Source: Phycisphaeraceae bacterium (GTDB lineage: Bacteria > Planctomycetota > Phycisphaerae > Phycisphaerales > Phycisphaeraceae). From it: a stretch of DNA of 64,000 nucleotides. The stretch lies in the NCBI GenBank assembly GCA_028277745.1, contig JANQFR010000014.1, positions 1 through 64,000 on the forward strand. Reading direction: 5' to 3'. This document shows, piece after piece, positions 24,209-32,856 of the stretch; the first letter of the stretch is position 1; each line of letters starts with the position of its first letter. The position numbers and the translations under genes were made by a program. A model generated the notes under the pieces. That model searched no databases and had not been told where the DNA came from. It was given only the letters and a program-made list of their open reading frames with translations.

Positions 24209-25504
24209 TTAGGAGGCCGGCGTGGCCAGGGCGAGCCGGGTGTTGGGACGCAGGCGCTGATTGCCTTCGATGACCACCAGGTCGCCGGGGGCGAGCACGT
24301 CCCCGCCGATCACCACGCGGTCGGCGGTCTCGAAGAGGATGCGGACCGGGGTGTGGACCGCGATGCGCTGGCCCGCCTCGTCGAGCCCGGCGAGGAAGAC
24401 GTGGGCGCCGCGGGCCGTGCGGACCACCGCGTCCTTGGGCACGCTGGTGTACTCATCGCGCTGACCGGCGGGCACCCAGGCCGTCACCGACATGCCCGGC
24501 GAGAAGCGGCCGCCCTGATCATCCATCTCAACCACCACCGCGAACGTCCGGGCCCGCGGGTCCACCTGCGGCACCACGCGGACACGCGTCGACGCCACGT
24601 GCGCCCCGGACGCCTGGACATCCACCGTGATCTCATTGGCGTGCGCGCCCACCGCGTCGGCAAGCCGCTCGGGCGTCTCCAGCCACGCCTCGATCATCCC
24701 GGTCGACACGACCGTCACCACCGGATCGCCGGCCGACAGCCACTCGCCCGGCTCGGCGTGCCGCTGCACCACCCGGCCGTCGAAGGGGGCGCGGATCACC
24801 GCGTCGTCCAGACGGACCTGCAGCAGCTCGACCCGGGCGCCGATCCGCTCCAGCTCGCGCTCGGACGCGTTGAGCCGGGCCTCGGCCACGCCGACCGCGG
24901 TGCGGGCGTCGCGCAGCTCCTTGTCGTGCGCCGCGCTGTTGGCGGCCAGCTGGTTGAGGATCGTCAGGTCCCGCTGGGCCAGGTCGAGCTGGACGCTCAT
25001 CTCGTCGATCCGGGCCCGCGTCACGTCGGCGTCGGCGCGGGCCTCGTCGAGCTGGGCCGCCAGCCGCCGGGCGTCGATCCGCGCCAGGACCTGGCCCTTC
25101 TCGACCCGGTCGGCCTCGTTGACCGCGACCTCCGTGATGCGACCTTCTTCGAGCACCGCGATGTCCGCACGGGACGCCGCCCGCAGGCTGCCGGTGACGC
25201 GCTGGTGAGCCTGGATCGGCCCGACCTCGACCTCGGCGGTGCGCACCGTGGCCTGGCCGAACGCGGGGACGGCGGCGAGCGCCATGACCGCCAGCCCCAT
25301 CAACGCCGGCTGGGCCATCCGCCGGATCCGGTCGGCCCGCTTGGCGTACTCCAGCGAGGCGAGGATCCGCCCCGCCAGCGCGAAATCGAGCTGCCGGCGC
25401 CGGGCCTTGGCCAGCAACGCCTGGGCCCGGCTGCTCATCAGGAATGCTTCGGTGTTTGCCTCGCTGTTCGCCTCACTCGAGCTGTTTTTCGTTTGATGTC
25501 GCAT
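24209..25504 (-). CDS. RND efflux periplasmic adaptor (membrane fusion protein)
   Basis: 431 residues; GAGGAAGG precedes the ATG at 25504. There is an unusually long cytoplasmic-type N-terminus (about 65 residues, Glu/Arg-rich) before the hydrophobic signal or anchor MAQPALMGLAVMALAAVPAF. The lipoyl half-motifs GRITEVAVNEADRVEKGQVL and DDAVIRAPFDGRVVQRHAEP flank a coiled-coil hairpin at about 155-235; beta-barrel and membrane-proximal domains follow. It links the RND pump to the outer membrane. The operator at 25524-25538 sits directly in front of it. The N-terminal extension could indicate that the true start is the internal Met at 87 (MAQPALMG is near residue 63). Confidence 0.92.
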   Translation of the reverse strand: MRHQTKNSSSEANSEANTEAFLMSSRAQALLAKARRRQLDFALAGRILASLEYAKRADRIRRMAQPALMGLAVMALAAVPAFGQATVRTAEVEVGPIQAHQRVTGSLRAASRADIAVLEEGRITEVAVNEADRVEKGQVLARIDARRLAAQLDEARADADVTRARIDEMSVQLDLAQRDLTILNQLAANSAAHDKELRDARTAVGVAEARLNASERELERIGARVELLQVRLDDAVIRAPFDGRVVQRHAEPGEWLSAGDPVVTVVSTGMIEAWLETPERLADAVGAHANEITVDVQASGAHVASTRVRVVPQVDPRARTFAVVVEMDDQGGRFSPGMSVTAWVPAGQRDEYTSVPKDAVVRTARGAHVFLAGLDEAGQRIAVHTPVRILFETADRVVIGGDVLAPGDLVVIEGNQRLRPNTRLALATPAS

Positions 25505-25523
25505 TTTTAACCTTCCTCTAAAA

Positions 25524-25538
25524 TAGACCGGTCGTCTA
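25524..25538. promoter_or_regulatory. TetR-type operator in front of the adaptor gene
   Basis: TAGAC-5nt-GTCTA (TAGACCGGTCGTCTA) matches the site at 26162-26176 except for one spacer base. It is placed 20 nt upstream of the adaptor start, suitable for repression of the pump operon by the TetR protein. Confidence 0.75.
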
Positions 25539-25556
25539 GTTTTCGTCCAAAAAAAA

Positions 25557-26147
25557 TCAGGGTCTCAACAGTTCGCTGAACACGTTCTCGATGAACCGCT
25601 CGATCGGCTCAACGCTCTGGGCCAGCTGCACGTGCAGCGCGGTGCCCTCCCAAGCGTTGAAGATGAACTCGGCCAGGGCGTCGGCGTTGCGGGTCGGGTC
25701 GATCTCGCCCGCCTCCTGGGCTTCGCGGATGCACTGGGCCATCTCGAACCGCCAGCGGTCCATGCCGCGTTTGAGGGCGATCCGCATCGGCTGGCTCAGG
25801 GTCGCCACGTCCATCCCGAGCTTGGCGGCGAGGCAGGTTTGTTCAAAGCCGTTCTCGGCGTACCAATCCCGGCCCTTCTGGAAATAGGCCCGCAGCCGCT
25901 CGATCGGCGTCTTGTCCGGGTCGGTCAGGATCTGGTGCTTCAGGTCCGCGTACTTCTGGGTGAACGACTCGATGATCGCCACGCCGAAGTCTTCCTTGCT
26001 CTTGAAATAGTGGTAGAACGAGCCCTTGGGCACGCCGGCCCGGTCGAGGATCTCTTTCAGGCCGCAGGCGTTGTAGCTCTTGGCCGTCATCGCCTCGATC
26101 CCGCACTCGATCAGCCGCTCTCTCGTGTTGGTTTCAGTCACGATCAT
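25557..26147 (-). CDS. TetR family transcriptional regulator, NemR/AcuR-like
   Basis: 196 residues. Helix-turn-helix at about 27-47 with GLKEILDRAGVPKGSFYHYF and SKEDFGVAIIESF, the strongly conserved TetR signature. The single mid-protein Cys105 (GFEQTCLAAKLG) aligns in position with the redox-sensing Cys106 that I recall for E. coli NemR, which controls reduction of electrophiles. The gene is flanked by two identical-type sites (25524 and 26162), so it probably represses both itself and the downstream adaptor-pump-SDR operon. Electrophile or quinone sensing would fit the two oxidoreductases nearby; this is an inference. Confidence 0.92.
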   Translation of the reverse strand: MIVTETNTRERLIECGIEAMTAKSYNACGLKEILDRAGVPKGSFYHYFKSKEDFGVAIIESFTQKYADLKHQILTDPDKTPIERLRAYFQKGRDWYAENGFEQTCLAAKLGMDVATLSQPMRIALKRGMDRWRFEMAQCIREAQEAGEIDPTRNADALAEFIFNAWEGTALHVQLAQSVEPIERFIENVFSELLRP

Positions 26148-26161
26148 TTCACCTACAGTAT

Positions 26162-26176
26162 TAGACCAGTCGTCTA
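26162..26176. promoter_or_regulatory. TetR-type operator in front of its own gene
   Basis: TAGACCAGTCGTCTA: inverted TAGAC/GTCTA arms with a 5-nt spacer, 15 nt upstream of the TetR start. It matches the site at 25524-25538 at 14 of 15 bases, which is strong evidence for an autoregulatory binding site. Confidence 0.78.
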
Positions 26177-26320
26177 GAATGTCAAGCCGGTTGAATCAAA
26201 AAATGTTCCCGTCCGCCGCCCCGCCGCCTCACTTCAGCTCCAAGCGCAAGCATCACGGGGACTTATGAGCTATCATCCCATCGGATTTTTTACGCTCTGC
26301 CCTTCAGGAACGAGAAAAAA

Positions 26321-27433
26321 ATGCCTCAAACCCAGTTCCCACCCCAGCGCCTGCTGCTCGGCCCGGGCCCCAGCCCCGTGCCCGCGCGGGTGCTCGAGGC
26401 CCTCGGCCGGCCGACCGTCGGGCACCTCGACCCGCATTTCCTGGGCCTGATGGACGAGGTCCGCGCCATGCTCCAGGGCCTGTTTCAGACCGCCAACGAG
26501 ATGACCCTCGCCGTCTCCGGGACGGGCATGGCGGGCGCCGAGTGCCTGATGGTCAACCTGGTCGAGCCCGGCGCCAGGGTGCTGGTCGGGGTCAACGGCG
26601 TCTTCGGGGGCCGGCTGGTCGACATCGCCCAGCGTTGCGGCGGCGAGGTCGTCACCCTCGAAAAGCCCTGGGGGCAGGTCTTCGATCAGGACGCGGTGAT
26701 CGAGCGCGTGAAAGACCTCAAGCCGGACGTGGTCGCGCTGGTGCACGCCGAAACCTCGACCGGCGCCCACCAGCCGCTCGAGCGGATCGGCAAGGCGGTG
26801 CGCAAGGCCGGGGGGCTGTTCGTGGTCGACTGCGTCACCTCCCTCGGCGGCGCGCCGGTCAAGGTCGACGACTGGCACATCGACGCCGCGTACTCGGGCA
26901 CGCAGAAATGCCTCTCCTGCCCGCCGGGCCTCAGCCCGATCACCCTGTCGCCCCGCGCGGTCAAGCACATTGACAACCGCCAGGCCAAAATCCCTTCGTG
27001 GTATCTCGACCTCTCGATGGTCCGCAACTACTGGGGAGCCGAGCGCGCCTACCACCACACCGCGCCGGTTAACATGCTATACGCCCTCCACGAGGCCCTC
27101 GTGCTCGTGCACGAAGAAGGCCTCGACGCCCGATTCCAGCGGCACCGCGACGCGGCGGCCATGCTCTGGGAAGGGCTCGCCGACCTCGGCATGAGCCGGT
27201 GGTCCGACCCCGACCATTCACTGCCGATGCTCAACACCGTCGTCATCCCCGACGGCGTCGACGACGCGGTGGTCCGGTCCCGCCTGCTCCACGACTACGA
27301 CATCGAGATCGGCGGCGGCCTGGGCGCGGGCAAGGGCAAGGTCTGGCGCATCGGCCTGATGGGCCACGGCGCGCGGAAGCCGGTCGTCACCCTCGTCCTC
27401 GCGGCGCTGCGGGAGGTGCTGGCGGGCTCATAG
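26321..27433 (+). CDS. alanine-glyoxylate / serine-pyruvate type aminotransferase
   Basis: 370 residues, PLP-dependent class [21 protein letters not shown] at the start, [13 protein letters not shown] for the cofactor phosphate, the Asp in [12 protein letters not shown] that pairs with the pyridine nitrogen, and the Schiff-base lysine K196 in [12 protein letters not shown]. It transaminates glyoxylate or pyruvate using Ala or Ser, in photorespiration-like or glycine-serine metabolism. The start follows AGGAACGAG. It stands alone, divergent from the TetR gene. Its exact amino donor is not visible from the sequence. Confidence 0.93.
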   Translation: MPQTQFPPQRLLLGPGPSPVPARVLEALGRPTVGHLDPHFLGLMDEVRAMLQGLFQTANEMTLAVSGTGMAGAECLMVNLVEPGARVLVGVNGVFGGRLVDIAQRCGGEVVTLEKPWGQVFDQDAVIERVKDLKPDVVALVHAETSTGAHQPLERIGKAVRKAGGLFVVDCVTSLGGAPVKVDDWHIDAAYSGTQKCLSCPPGLSPITLSPRAVKHIDNRQAKIPSWYLDLSMVRNYWGAERAYHHTAPVNMLYALHEALVLVHEEGLDARFQRHRDAAAMLWEGLADLGMSRWSDPDHSLPMLNTVVIPDGVDDAVVRSRLLHDYDIEIGGGLGAGKGKVWRIGLMGHGARKPVVTLVLAALREVLAGS

Positions 27434-27446
27434 CGGCGCCGATGAG

Positions 27447-27716
27447 TTGAACCGCAGAGGCGCAGAGGACGCAGAGAAAGCCGGGAGATAGTAATTGAGT
27501 GACAAACCTATTGTTTCAGGCGCCCCTGGTTTCTGATATCTGAGAACACGTGTGAGAAGCCGGCCCTGAGCGGAGCGAAGGTCCGGATGGATTTCGCCGA
27601 CGCGATCCGGACCTTCGCTCCGCTCAGGGCCGGCTTGACTACAAGATCAACTAAATCACTTCTCATACACGTTCTGAAGATCTCTTCTCTGCGTCCTCTG
27701 CGCCTCTGTGGTTCAA
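27447..27716. repeat. nested foldback (palindromic) element, about 270 bp
   Basis: Two pairs of arms face each other. The outer arms of 32 nt (27447-27478 and 27685-27716, one mismatch) carry the purine-rich GCAGAGG-type repeat. The inner arms of 32 nt (27557-27588 and 27605-27636) are perfect around a 16-nt loop. A weaker middle pair (near 27545-27557 and 27658-27673) lies between. It fills the 295-nt gap between the convergent aminotransferase and adenine deaminase genes. No transposase is present, so this resembles a miniature or non-autonomous repeat element rather than an insertion sequence. Confidence 0.8.
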
Positions 27717-27728
27717 TCCTGTTTTGAA

Positions 27729-29339
27729 TCAATCCACATTCACCGACGTGAACGCGAACGACTCGGCGTCGAACAGGCCCAGGTCGCTGAGCTTGAGCTT
27801 CGGGATGACCAGCAGCGCCATGAACGACAGGGTCATAAAGGGCGCGCGAAGCTTGCAGCCCAGGCGTTTGGCCATCGCGTCGACCGCGCTGTAGGCGGCG
27901 GCGACCTCGTGCGCCTCGCGGTCGGACATGAGCCCGGCGACCGTGAGCGGCAGGCTCACCACCGCGTCGCCGTCGACCGCCGCCAGCCCGCCGCCGTGTT
28001 GCACCACGGTGTTGATCGCGCGGCGTAACGCCGCGTCGTCCGCGCCGACCGCGACGATGTTGTGCGAGTCGTGAGCGACCGACGACGCGATCGCGCCGCG
28101 CTTCAGGCCGAACCCGCCGATCAGCGCCACCGCCGGCTTCGCGCCGCCGTACCGGTTGTGCACCACCAGCTTCAGCGCCGACGCTCCGACCGACGACGCC
28201 GGCGCGACGCGGCAATCGGTGATCAACTGACCGTCGGCGGGCTGGATCACGCGGACCTGGTCGGACGTGACCGACAGCGCAAGGTCGGCCTCGGTCACCG
28301 GCTCGGCGCCGAAGTGATTGAGCGACGCCGCCGACAGGCGCGGGATCAGCGTCTTGCCGTGCTGCGCGACGCAGCGACCATCGATGAAGGTGCGCAGGAC
28401 GCTCGACGGCTCCGCGTTCTTCACCTCGATAAAGTCGGCCGGGTCGCCGACGCGCAGCAGGCCGACGTTCATGCCGTAGTGCTCCACGGGCAAGACGCAG
28501 GCGGCGTGCAGCACGTTCATCAGGTCATGCCCCGCGTCGAGGGCGCGTTTCACGAGTTGATTGATGTGCCCGTGGATCAGTTCGTCGGGGTGCTTGTCGT
28601 CGCTGCAGAGCATGCACCGGCCGGGATGCTCATCGATCAGCGTGTGCAAGGCGTCGAAGTTGCGGGCGGCCGAGCCCTCGCGGATCGCGATCAGGCAGCC
28701 GGCGGAGAGTTTGTGGAGCGCTTCGTCCCTGGTGAAGCACTCGTGATCGGTGGAGATGCCGGCGGCGAAGTAGCGGGCCGCGTCGTCGCCCCGCAGGTCG
28801 GGCGCATGGCCGTCGATCAGCATCCCCCGCGCTTTGGCGGCGGCGAGCTTGGCCATGACCTGCTCGTCGCCGCGGAGCACGCCGGGGAAGTTCATCACCT
28901 CCGAGAGGTAGTGCACCCGCGGCTCGTCGAGCAGGTCGGCGACCGCGTCGGCGTCGAGCGCGGCGCCGGCGGTCTCGAACGGCGTGGCCGGCACGCACGA
29001 CGGGGCGCCGAACCAGAACTTCAGCGGCACGCGATCCGCATCGTCCAGCATGAAATCCACCCCCGGCCGGCCCATCACGTTGGCGATCTCGTGCGGGTCG
29101 GTCACCACCCCGACCGTGCCGTGCACCGACGCGGCGCGGGCGAACTCCGACGGCACGAGCATCGACGACTCGACGTGGATGTGGCTGTCGATGAACCCCG
29201 GCAGGACCGTCGTCTTCGCCGGCGCATCGGTCGGCGTGATCGACGCGATCCGCCCGTTGTTCACCGCGATCTCGGCGGTGAGCCGGCGGCGTTGCAGCAC
29301 ATCGATCACGTTGGCGTGGAGCGTGAACGGCGGGGTCAT
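27729..29339 (-). CDS. ade: adenine deaminase
   Basis: 536 residues from ATG 29339 (MTPPFTLHANVIDVLQ); a longer open frame upstream overlaps the preceding gene and is not family-like. It is an amidohydrolase that converts adenine to hypoxanthine and ammonia in purine salvage. Metal-binding and family signatures are VLPGFIDSHIHVESSM, CMLCSDDKHPDELIHGHINQ and AHDSHNIVAVGADD. LNPDLIEVKNAEP-like ADFIEVKNAEPSSVL is typical of the C-terminal part. Its ATG overlaps the preceding stop in ATGA, although the preceding gene is an unrelated hydrolase. Confidence 0.93.
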   Translation of the reverse strand: MTPPFTLHANVIDVLQRRRLTAEIAVNNGRIASITPTDAPAKTTVLPGFIDSHIHVESSMLVPSEFARAASVHGTVGVVTDPHEIANVMGRPGVDFMLDDADRVPLKFWFGAPSCVPATPFETAGAALDADAVADLLDEPRVHYLSEVMNFPGVLRGDEQVMAKLAAAKARGMLIDGHAPDLRGDDAARYFAAGISTDHECFTRDEALHKLSAGCLIAIREGSAARNFDALHTLIDEHPGRCMLCSDDKHPDELIHGHINQLVKRALDAGHDLMNVLHAACVLPVEHYGMNVGLLRVGDPADFIEVKNAEPSSVLRTFIDGRCVAQHGKTLIPRLSAASLNHFGAEPVTEADLALSVTSDQVRVIQPADGQLITDCRVAPASSVGASALKLVVHNRYGGAKPAVALIGGFGLKRGAIASSVAHDSHNIVAVGADDAALRRAINTVVQHGGGLAAVDGDAVVSLPLTVAGLMSDREAHEVAAAYSAVDAMAKRLGCKLRAPFMTLSFMALLVIPKLKLSDLGLFDAESFAFTSVNVD

Positions 29340-30409
29340 GGAACGGGCATCGTAAACCAGCGCCGCACGACCTGCTCCGCGGGGCGCTTGCGGAACGAGA
29401 AGCTGGTGTCGTCCAGACGCCGGGCGCCCGCATCGGGGTCGGTGAAGGTTTTCCAGATGTAATAGCCCCGCATCCAGGGCTCGTCCTTGAACGCGCGGAA
29501 CAACGCCTCGTACGCGGCGGCCTGGGCGTCGTCGTCCGCCACACCCCCGCCGTGCCGCCACGGCTCGAGGTGCGTGTCGGCCACGGGGCGATAGCCGACC
29601 TCCATCAGCAGCACCGGTTTATCAAACCGCTCATGGATCTGCCGGATCGCCTCGACGTGCGGCCGCCACGCCTCGACCATCGCGTCCACGTCCGGGTCCG
29701 GCCCGGCGTCGAGGGGGAAATAGGCGTTGACGCCGATGTAGTCCAGCTCGTCCCAGAACGGGATCTGCTCGTACTCCCCGAACCAGTGGGCGGCGTAGGT
29801 GAGTTCACCATCAAACACCTCGCGCACGTCGCGCGCGAGCTGACGCCACTCTTCGGGGTGCTCGCGGGTCATGGTGACCAGCTCGGTGCCGAGGACGAAG
29901 AGGTCGGCGCCGTGGGCTTGGGCGAGTCGGGCGTAGTGGAGGGTCATGGCGCGGTAGGCGCGCCACCACGCGGCGTGGTCCTCGGGGGTGTTCTGCCGGA
30001 CCGTGCCGTGCCACTCGTGGTGGCCGCCCCAGAAGTCGTTGGACCAGATGTGGGGCTTCATGGCGACGCGGAGGCCGGCGGCGTGGGCGTTGTCCATCTC
30101 GGCGGCGAGGTGAGCGTCGGTCATGGTCCGGTCGCGCGGGGTGTAGACGTCGGTTCGGGAGCGATAGCCCGCGAGGGACGCGGCGTCGGCGGAGCGTTGG
30201 TAGCCAAACGGCGTCAGGGCGACATGGGTGACGCCCAGCAAGCGGAGGTGGGCCAGTTCCCCGGCCGAGAGGGGCGACCCGTAGCCGCGGCCGACCCGGT
30301 GGATATGAGCGTGATTGACCCCGTAATGCGGTCCCGGTTCTTCAACCGGGGCGGCGACGAGGGGATACGCCAGGGCGAAAGCGAAAACAGGCGGCAACCA
30401 GCGACGCAA
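29336..30409 (-). CDS. secreted GH113-like beta-mannanase-type hydrolase
   Basis: 357 residues; TTG start at 30409 because an in-frame TAA lies four codons upstream. TATAAT (minus strand, 30423-30418) is only 8 nt before it, so a leaderless transcript is possible. Signal peptide MRRWLPPVFAFALAYPLVAA. TIM-barrel features match GH113-type proteins: PHIWSNDFWGG, acid/base candidate in LFVLGTELVTMTREHPEEW, ELDYIGVNAYFPLDAG and nucleophile candidate in LLMEVGYRP. The stop overlaps the adenine deaminase start. Activity on mannans is known in the family; here it is inferred. Confidence 0.82.
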   Translation of the reverse strand: MRRWLPPVFAFALAYPLVAAPVEEPGPHYGVNHAHIHRVGRGYGSPLSAGELAHLRLLGVTHVALTPFGYQRSADAASLAGYRSRTDVYTPRDRTMTDAHLAAEMDNAHAAGLRVAMKPHIWSNDFWGGHHEWHGTVRQNTPEDHAAWWRAYRAMTLHYARLAQAHGADLFVLGTELVTMTREHPEEWRQLARDVREVFDGELTYAAHWFGEYEQIPFWDELDYIGVNAYFPLDAGPDPDVDAMVEAWRPHVEAIRQIHERFDKPVLLMEVGYRPVADTHLEPWRHGGGVADDDAQAAAYEALFRAFKDEPWMRGYYIWKTFTDPDAGARRLDDTSFSFRKRPAEQVVRRWFTMPVP

Positions 30410-30540
30410 GATAAAAGATTATAGACAAGCGCAGGACGAGCCGCGGTCGTGAGGGAGCAGTGAAGAGGTGAGCCCGAACCGATCCGTGCTTGACGCGCCG
30501 CCGCATGGACCCGCCCCGGCTTTTGCGTCATGATGCCGAC

Positions 30541-31488
30541 ATGAAGCCGACCGTCGTCATCACCGAGACCCTCGCCCCCGCCTGCGCCGACTGGCTCGCT
30601 CAGCACGCCGAGGTGGTGTGGCGCTCCCACGAGGACGCGGGGTTCAACGAAGCGATCGCGGAGGCGGACGCCCTGGTTGTGCGCACGTACACGCAGGTGG
30701 ACGCGGACCTGCTCGACCGGGCGCCGAGGGTGAAGGTCATCGGCCGGGCGGGCGTGGGGTTGGACAACTTCGACCTGCCCGAGTGCGAGCGCCGCGGCGT
30801 GCCGGTCGTCTACACGCCCGACGCCAACACGCAGGCGGTCGTGGAGTACGTGATCGGGCTGATGCTCGACCGGTTCCGCCCGCGCACCGCCCTGTCGGTT
30901 GGCGCGGAGGCGGCGGCGTTTCACGCGATGCGCAAGACCGAGGTGGGCGTCCAGCTCGACCAGATGACGCTGGGGATCGTCGGCCTCGGCCGGATCGGCA
31001 AGCGGCTGGGCAAGGCCGCTCACGCGATCGGGATGAACGTCCTCGCGACCGACCTGCTGCCCGAGGCCGAGCTGCGTAAGGCGGTGGATTACCCCTTCAC
31101 CTTCACCGATCACGCGACGCTCTGCGAGCAGAGCCGGATCGTGACGATCCACGTCGACGGCCGGCCGGAGAACCATCATCTGATCGATGCGGCTTATCTC
31201 TCCCATCTGCGGGAGGACGCCCTGCTGATCAACGCCGCCCGGGGCATGCTGGTCGACCACGCGGCGCTGGCCGAGTGGGTCCGGGGCCATCCCGACGCCC
31301 GCGTCGTGCTCGACGTCCACGACCCCGAACCCCCGTCCGCCGATTACCCGCTGTGGGGGCTGCCCAACGTCACCCTGCTGCCGCACCTGGCCTCGCGCAC
31401 CGACACGGCCCTGGAGAACATGAGCTGGGTCGTGCGCGACGTGGTCCGCGTGCTTCAGGGCCAACCCCCGCAAGAACCCGCGTTTTGA
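30541..31488 (+). CDS. D-isomer-specific 2-hydroxyacid dehydrogenase
   Basis: 315 residues from ATG 30541 (MKPTVVITETLAPACADWLA). The substrate domain contains KVIGRAGVGLDNFDLPECER and the nucleotide domain LGIVGLGRIGKRLGKAAHAI, the classic Gly-x-Gly-x-x-Gly motif. Catalytic residues are likely Arg of NAARGMLVDHAAL, the Glu in DPEPPSADYPL and the His in LLPHLASRTDTALENM. It resembles phosphoglycerate dehydrogenases but lacks the ACT regulatory domain, so it could also be a glyoxylate or hydroxypyruvate reductase, which would suit the aminotransferase at 26321. Substrate not determined. Confidence 0.9.
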   Translation: MKPTVVITETLAPACADWLAQHAEVVWRSHEDAGFNEAIAEADALVVRTYTQVDADLLDRAPRVKVIGRAGVGLDNFDLPECERRGVPVVYTPDANTQAVVEYVIGLMLDRFRPRTALSVGAEAAAFHAMRKTEVGVQLDQMTLGIVGLGRIGKRLGKAAHAIGMNVLATDLLPEAELRKAVDYPFTFTDHATLCEQSRIVTIHVDGRPENHHLIDAAYLSHLREDALLINAARGMLVDHAALAEWVRGHPDARVVLDVHDPEPPSADYPLWGLPNVTLLPHLASRTDTALENMSWVVRDVVRVLQGQPPQEPAF

Positions 31489-31523
31489 CATCGCCTACCC
31501 GCTATATGGACGTCCCTGGGCGG

Positions 31524-31577
31524 ATTTAGCCGCGGGGCTTGCCCCGCGTTCACCCGCCGCAAGCGGCGGGGCTAAAT
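31524..31577. repeat. cloverleaf-like palindromic repeat
   Basis: An outer stem ATTTAGCC (31524-31531) with GGCTAAAT (31570-31577) encloses two adjacent hairpins: CGCGGGGC/GCCCCGCG (31531-31548, 2-nt loop) and CCCGCCGC/GCGGCGGG (31553-31570, 2-nt loop). It resembles a repetitive extragenic palindrome. It is in the 222-nt gap between the 2-hydroxyacid dehydrogenase and the SPFH gene; no U tract. Confidence 0.7.
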
Positions 31578-31710
31578 GAACCCCTAAAACGTCCAACATG
31601 TGGATCTGCGTAAAGCCCGGGGACCGCTGTCCCCGGGCTCTAATTCCCATTTCTGCGACGCCTTGATCGTTTACACTTGTGCCGTCAAACCCTGCGCAGG
31701 AGGTCCGCTC

Positions 31711-32805
31711 ATGGGATTCTGGGACAAACTCACCGCCGAGCTGATCGACATCATCGAGTGGCTCGACGACAGCAACGACACCCTCGTCTACCGCTTCGAG
31801 CGCTACGGCAACGAGATCAAGTACGGCGCCAAGCTCGTGGTCCGCGAGGGCCAACAGGCCATCTTCGTCAACGAGGGCCAGCTCGCCGACGTGTTCGGCC
31901 CCGGCACGTACACCCTCGAGACGCAGAACATCCCGATCCTCACCACGCTCAAGGGGTGGAAATACGGCTTCCAATCGCCGTTCAAGGCCGAGGTGTACTT
32001 CGTCTCCACCCGCCAGTTCACCGACCTCAAGTGGGGCACGCGCAACCCGATCATGATGCGCGACCCCGAGTTCGGCCCGATCCGCCTGCGGGCGTTCGGC
32101 ACCTACGTCATCCGCGCGAGTGACCCGGCCCAGTTGCTGCGCGAGATCGTCGGCACCGACGGCCACTTCACCACCGGCGAGATCACCGAGCAGCTGCGGT
32201 CGATCATCGTCTCCCGCTTCGCCGACAGCGTCGCCGAGGAGAAGACCGCCGCCCTCGACATGGCCGCCAGCTACGACGAGTTCGGCGAGATCATCCGCAA
32301 GAAGATCTCGCCCGAGTTCGAGAGCTACGGCCTGGACCTGTCGAAACTCGTGATCGAGAACATCAGCCTGCCCGAAGCGGTCGAGAAGGCGCTGGACAAG
32401 CGCACGAGCATGGGCGTGATCGGCGACCTGAACCGCTACGGCCAGTTCCAGGCGGCCAACGCGATGGAGAAGGCGGCCGAGAACGAGTCGGGCGGGGCGG
32501 GCGCCGGGATGGGCATGGGGATGGGGATGATCATGGGGACGCAGATGAACCCGGCCGCCCAGGCGCAGGCCCAGCCGGCGATGCAACCGCCGCCGCTGGC
32601 GGTGTACCACGTGGCCCGCAACGGCCAGTCGACCGGGCCGTTTGACATGGGGGCGCTCCAGTCGCAGGCGGTGGGCGGGATGCTGACGCCCGACTCGCTG
32701 GTCTGGAAGCCGGGCATGGCCCAGTGGGCGCGCGCGGGGGACCAGGCCGAGCTGCAACCGGTCTTCGCCGCGACCCCGCCGCCGATCCCGCCCGCGGGGT
32801 CGTGA
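31711..32805 (+). CDS. SPFH domain protein with C-terminal GYF-like domain (YdjI-like)
   Basis: 364 residues; CAGGAGGT lies just before the ATG at 31711. Residues about 1-250 match the virion-core/SPFH-like family (AKLVVREGQQAIFVNEGQLA; FGPGTYTLETQNIPIL; FKAEVYFVSTRQFTDLKWGT). A Met/Gly-rich linker follows (GMGMGMGMIMG), then a GYF_2-type domain at about 290-350 (VARNGQSTGPFDMGALQSQA; LVWKPGMAQWARAGDQ). It is cytosolic or membrane-peripheral. In Bacillus the relative YdjI sits with the zinc-ribbon protein YdjG, and the next gene here matches that pairing. Function is probably scaffolding at the membrane under stress, by analogy. Confidence 0.87.
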   Translation: MGFWDKLTAELIDIIEWLDDSNDTLVYRFERYGNEIKYGAKLVVREGQQAIFVNEGQLADVFGPGTYTLETQNIPILTTLKGWKYGFQSPFKAEVYFVSTRQFTDLKWGTRNPIMMRDPEFGPIRLRAFGTYVIRASDPAQLLREIVGTDGHFTTGEITEQLRSIIVSRFADSVAEEKTAALDMAASYDEFGEIIRKKISPEFESYGLDLSKLVIENISLPEAVEKALDKRTSMGVIGDLNRYGQFQAANAMEKAAENESGGAGAGMGMGMGMIMGTQMNPAAQAQAQPAMQPPPLAVYHVARNGQSTGPFDMGALQSQAVGGMLTPDSLVWKPGMAQWARAGDQAELQPVFAATPPPIPPAGS

Positions 32806-32856
32806 ACACGCCGCCGTGTTGCGCAGCGGTCGGGCTCGCCGCTCAACGTTTGATGG

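Noticed and set aside
21156-24212. Very long open frame (about 1018 codons) on the plus strand
   Set aside because: It is the antisense of the RND pump gene; the GC-rich codon pattern opens the opposite frame. It is rich in His, Arg and Asp without any domain.
27447-27716. Insertion sequence or CRISPR array
   Set aside because: No transposase gene and no regularly spaced direct repeats; arms are inverted, not tandem.
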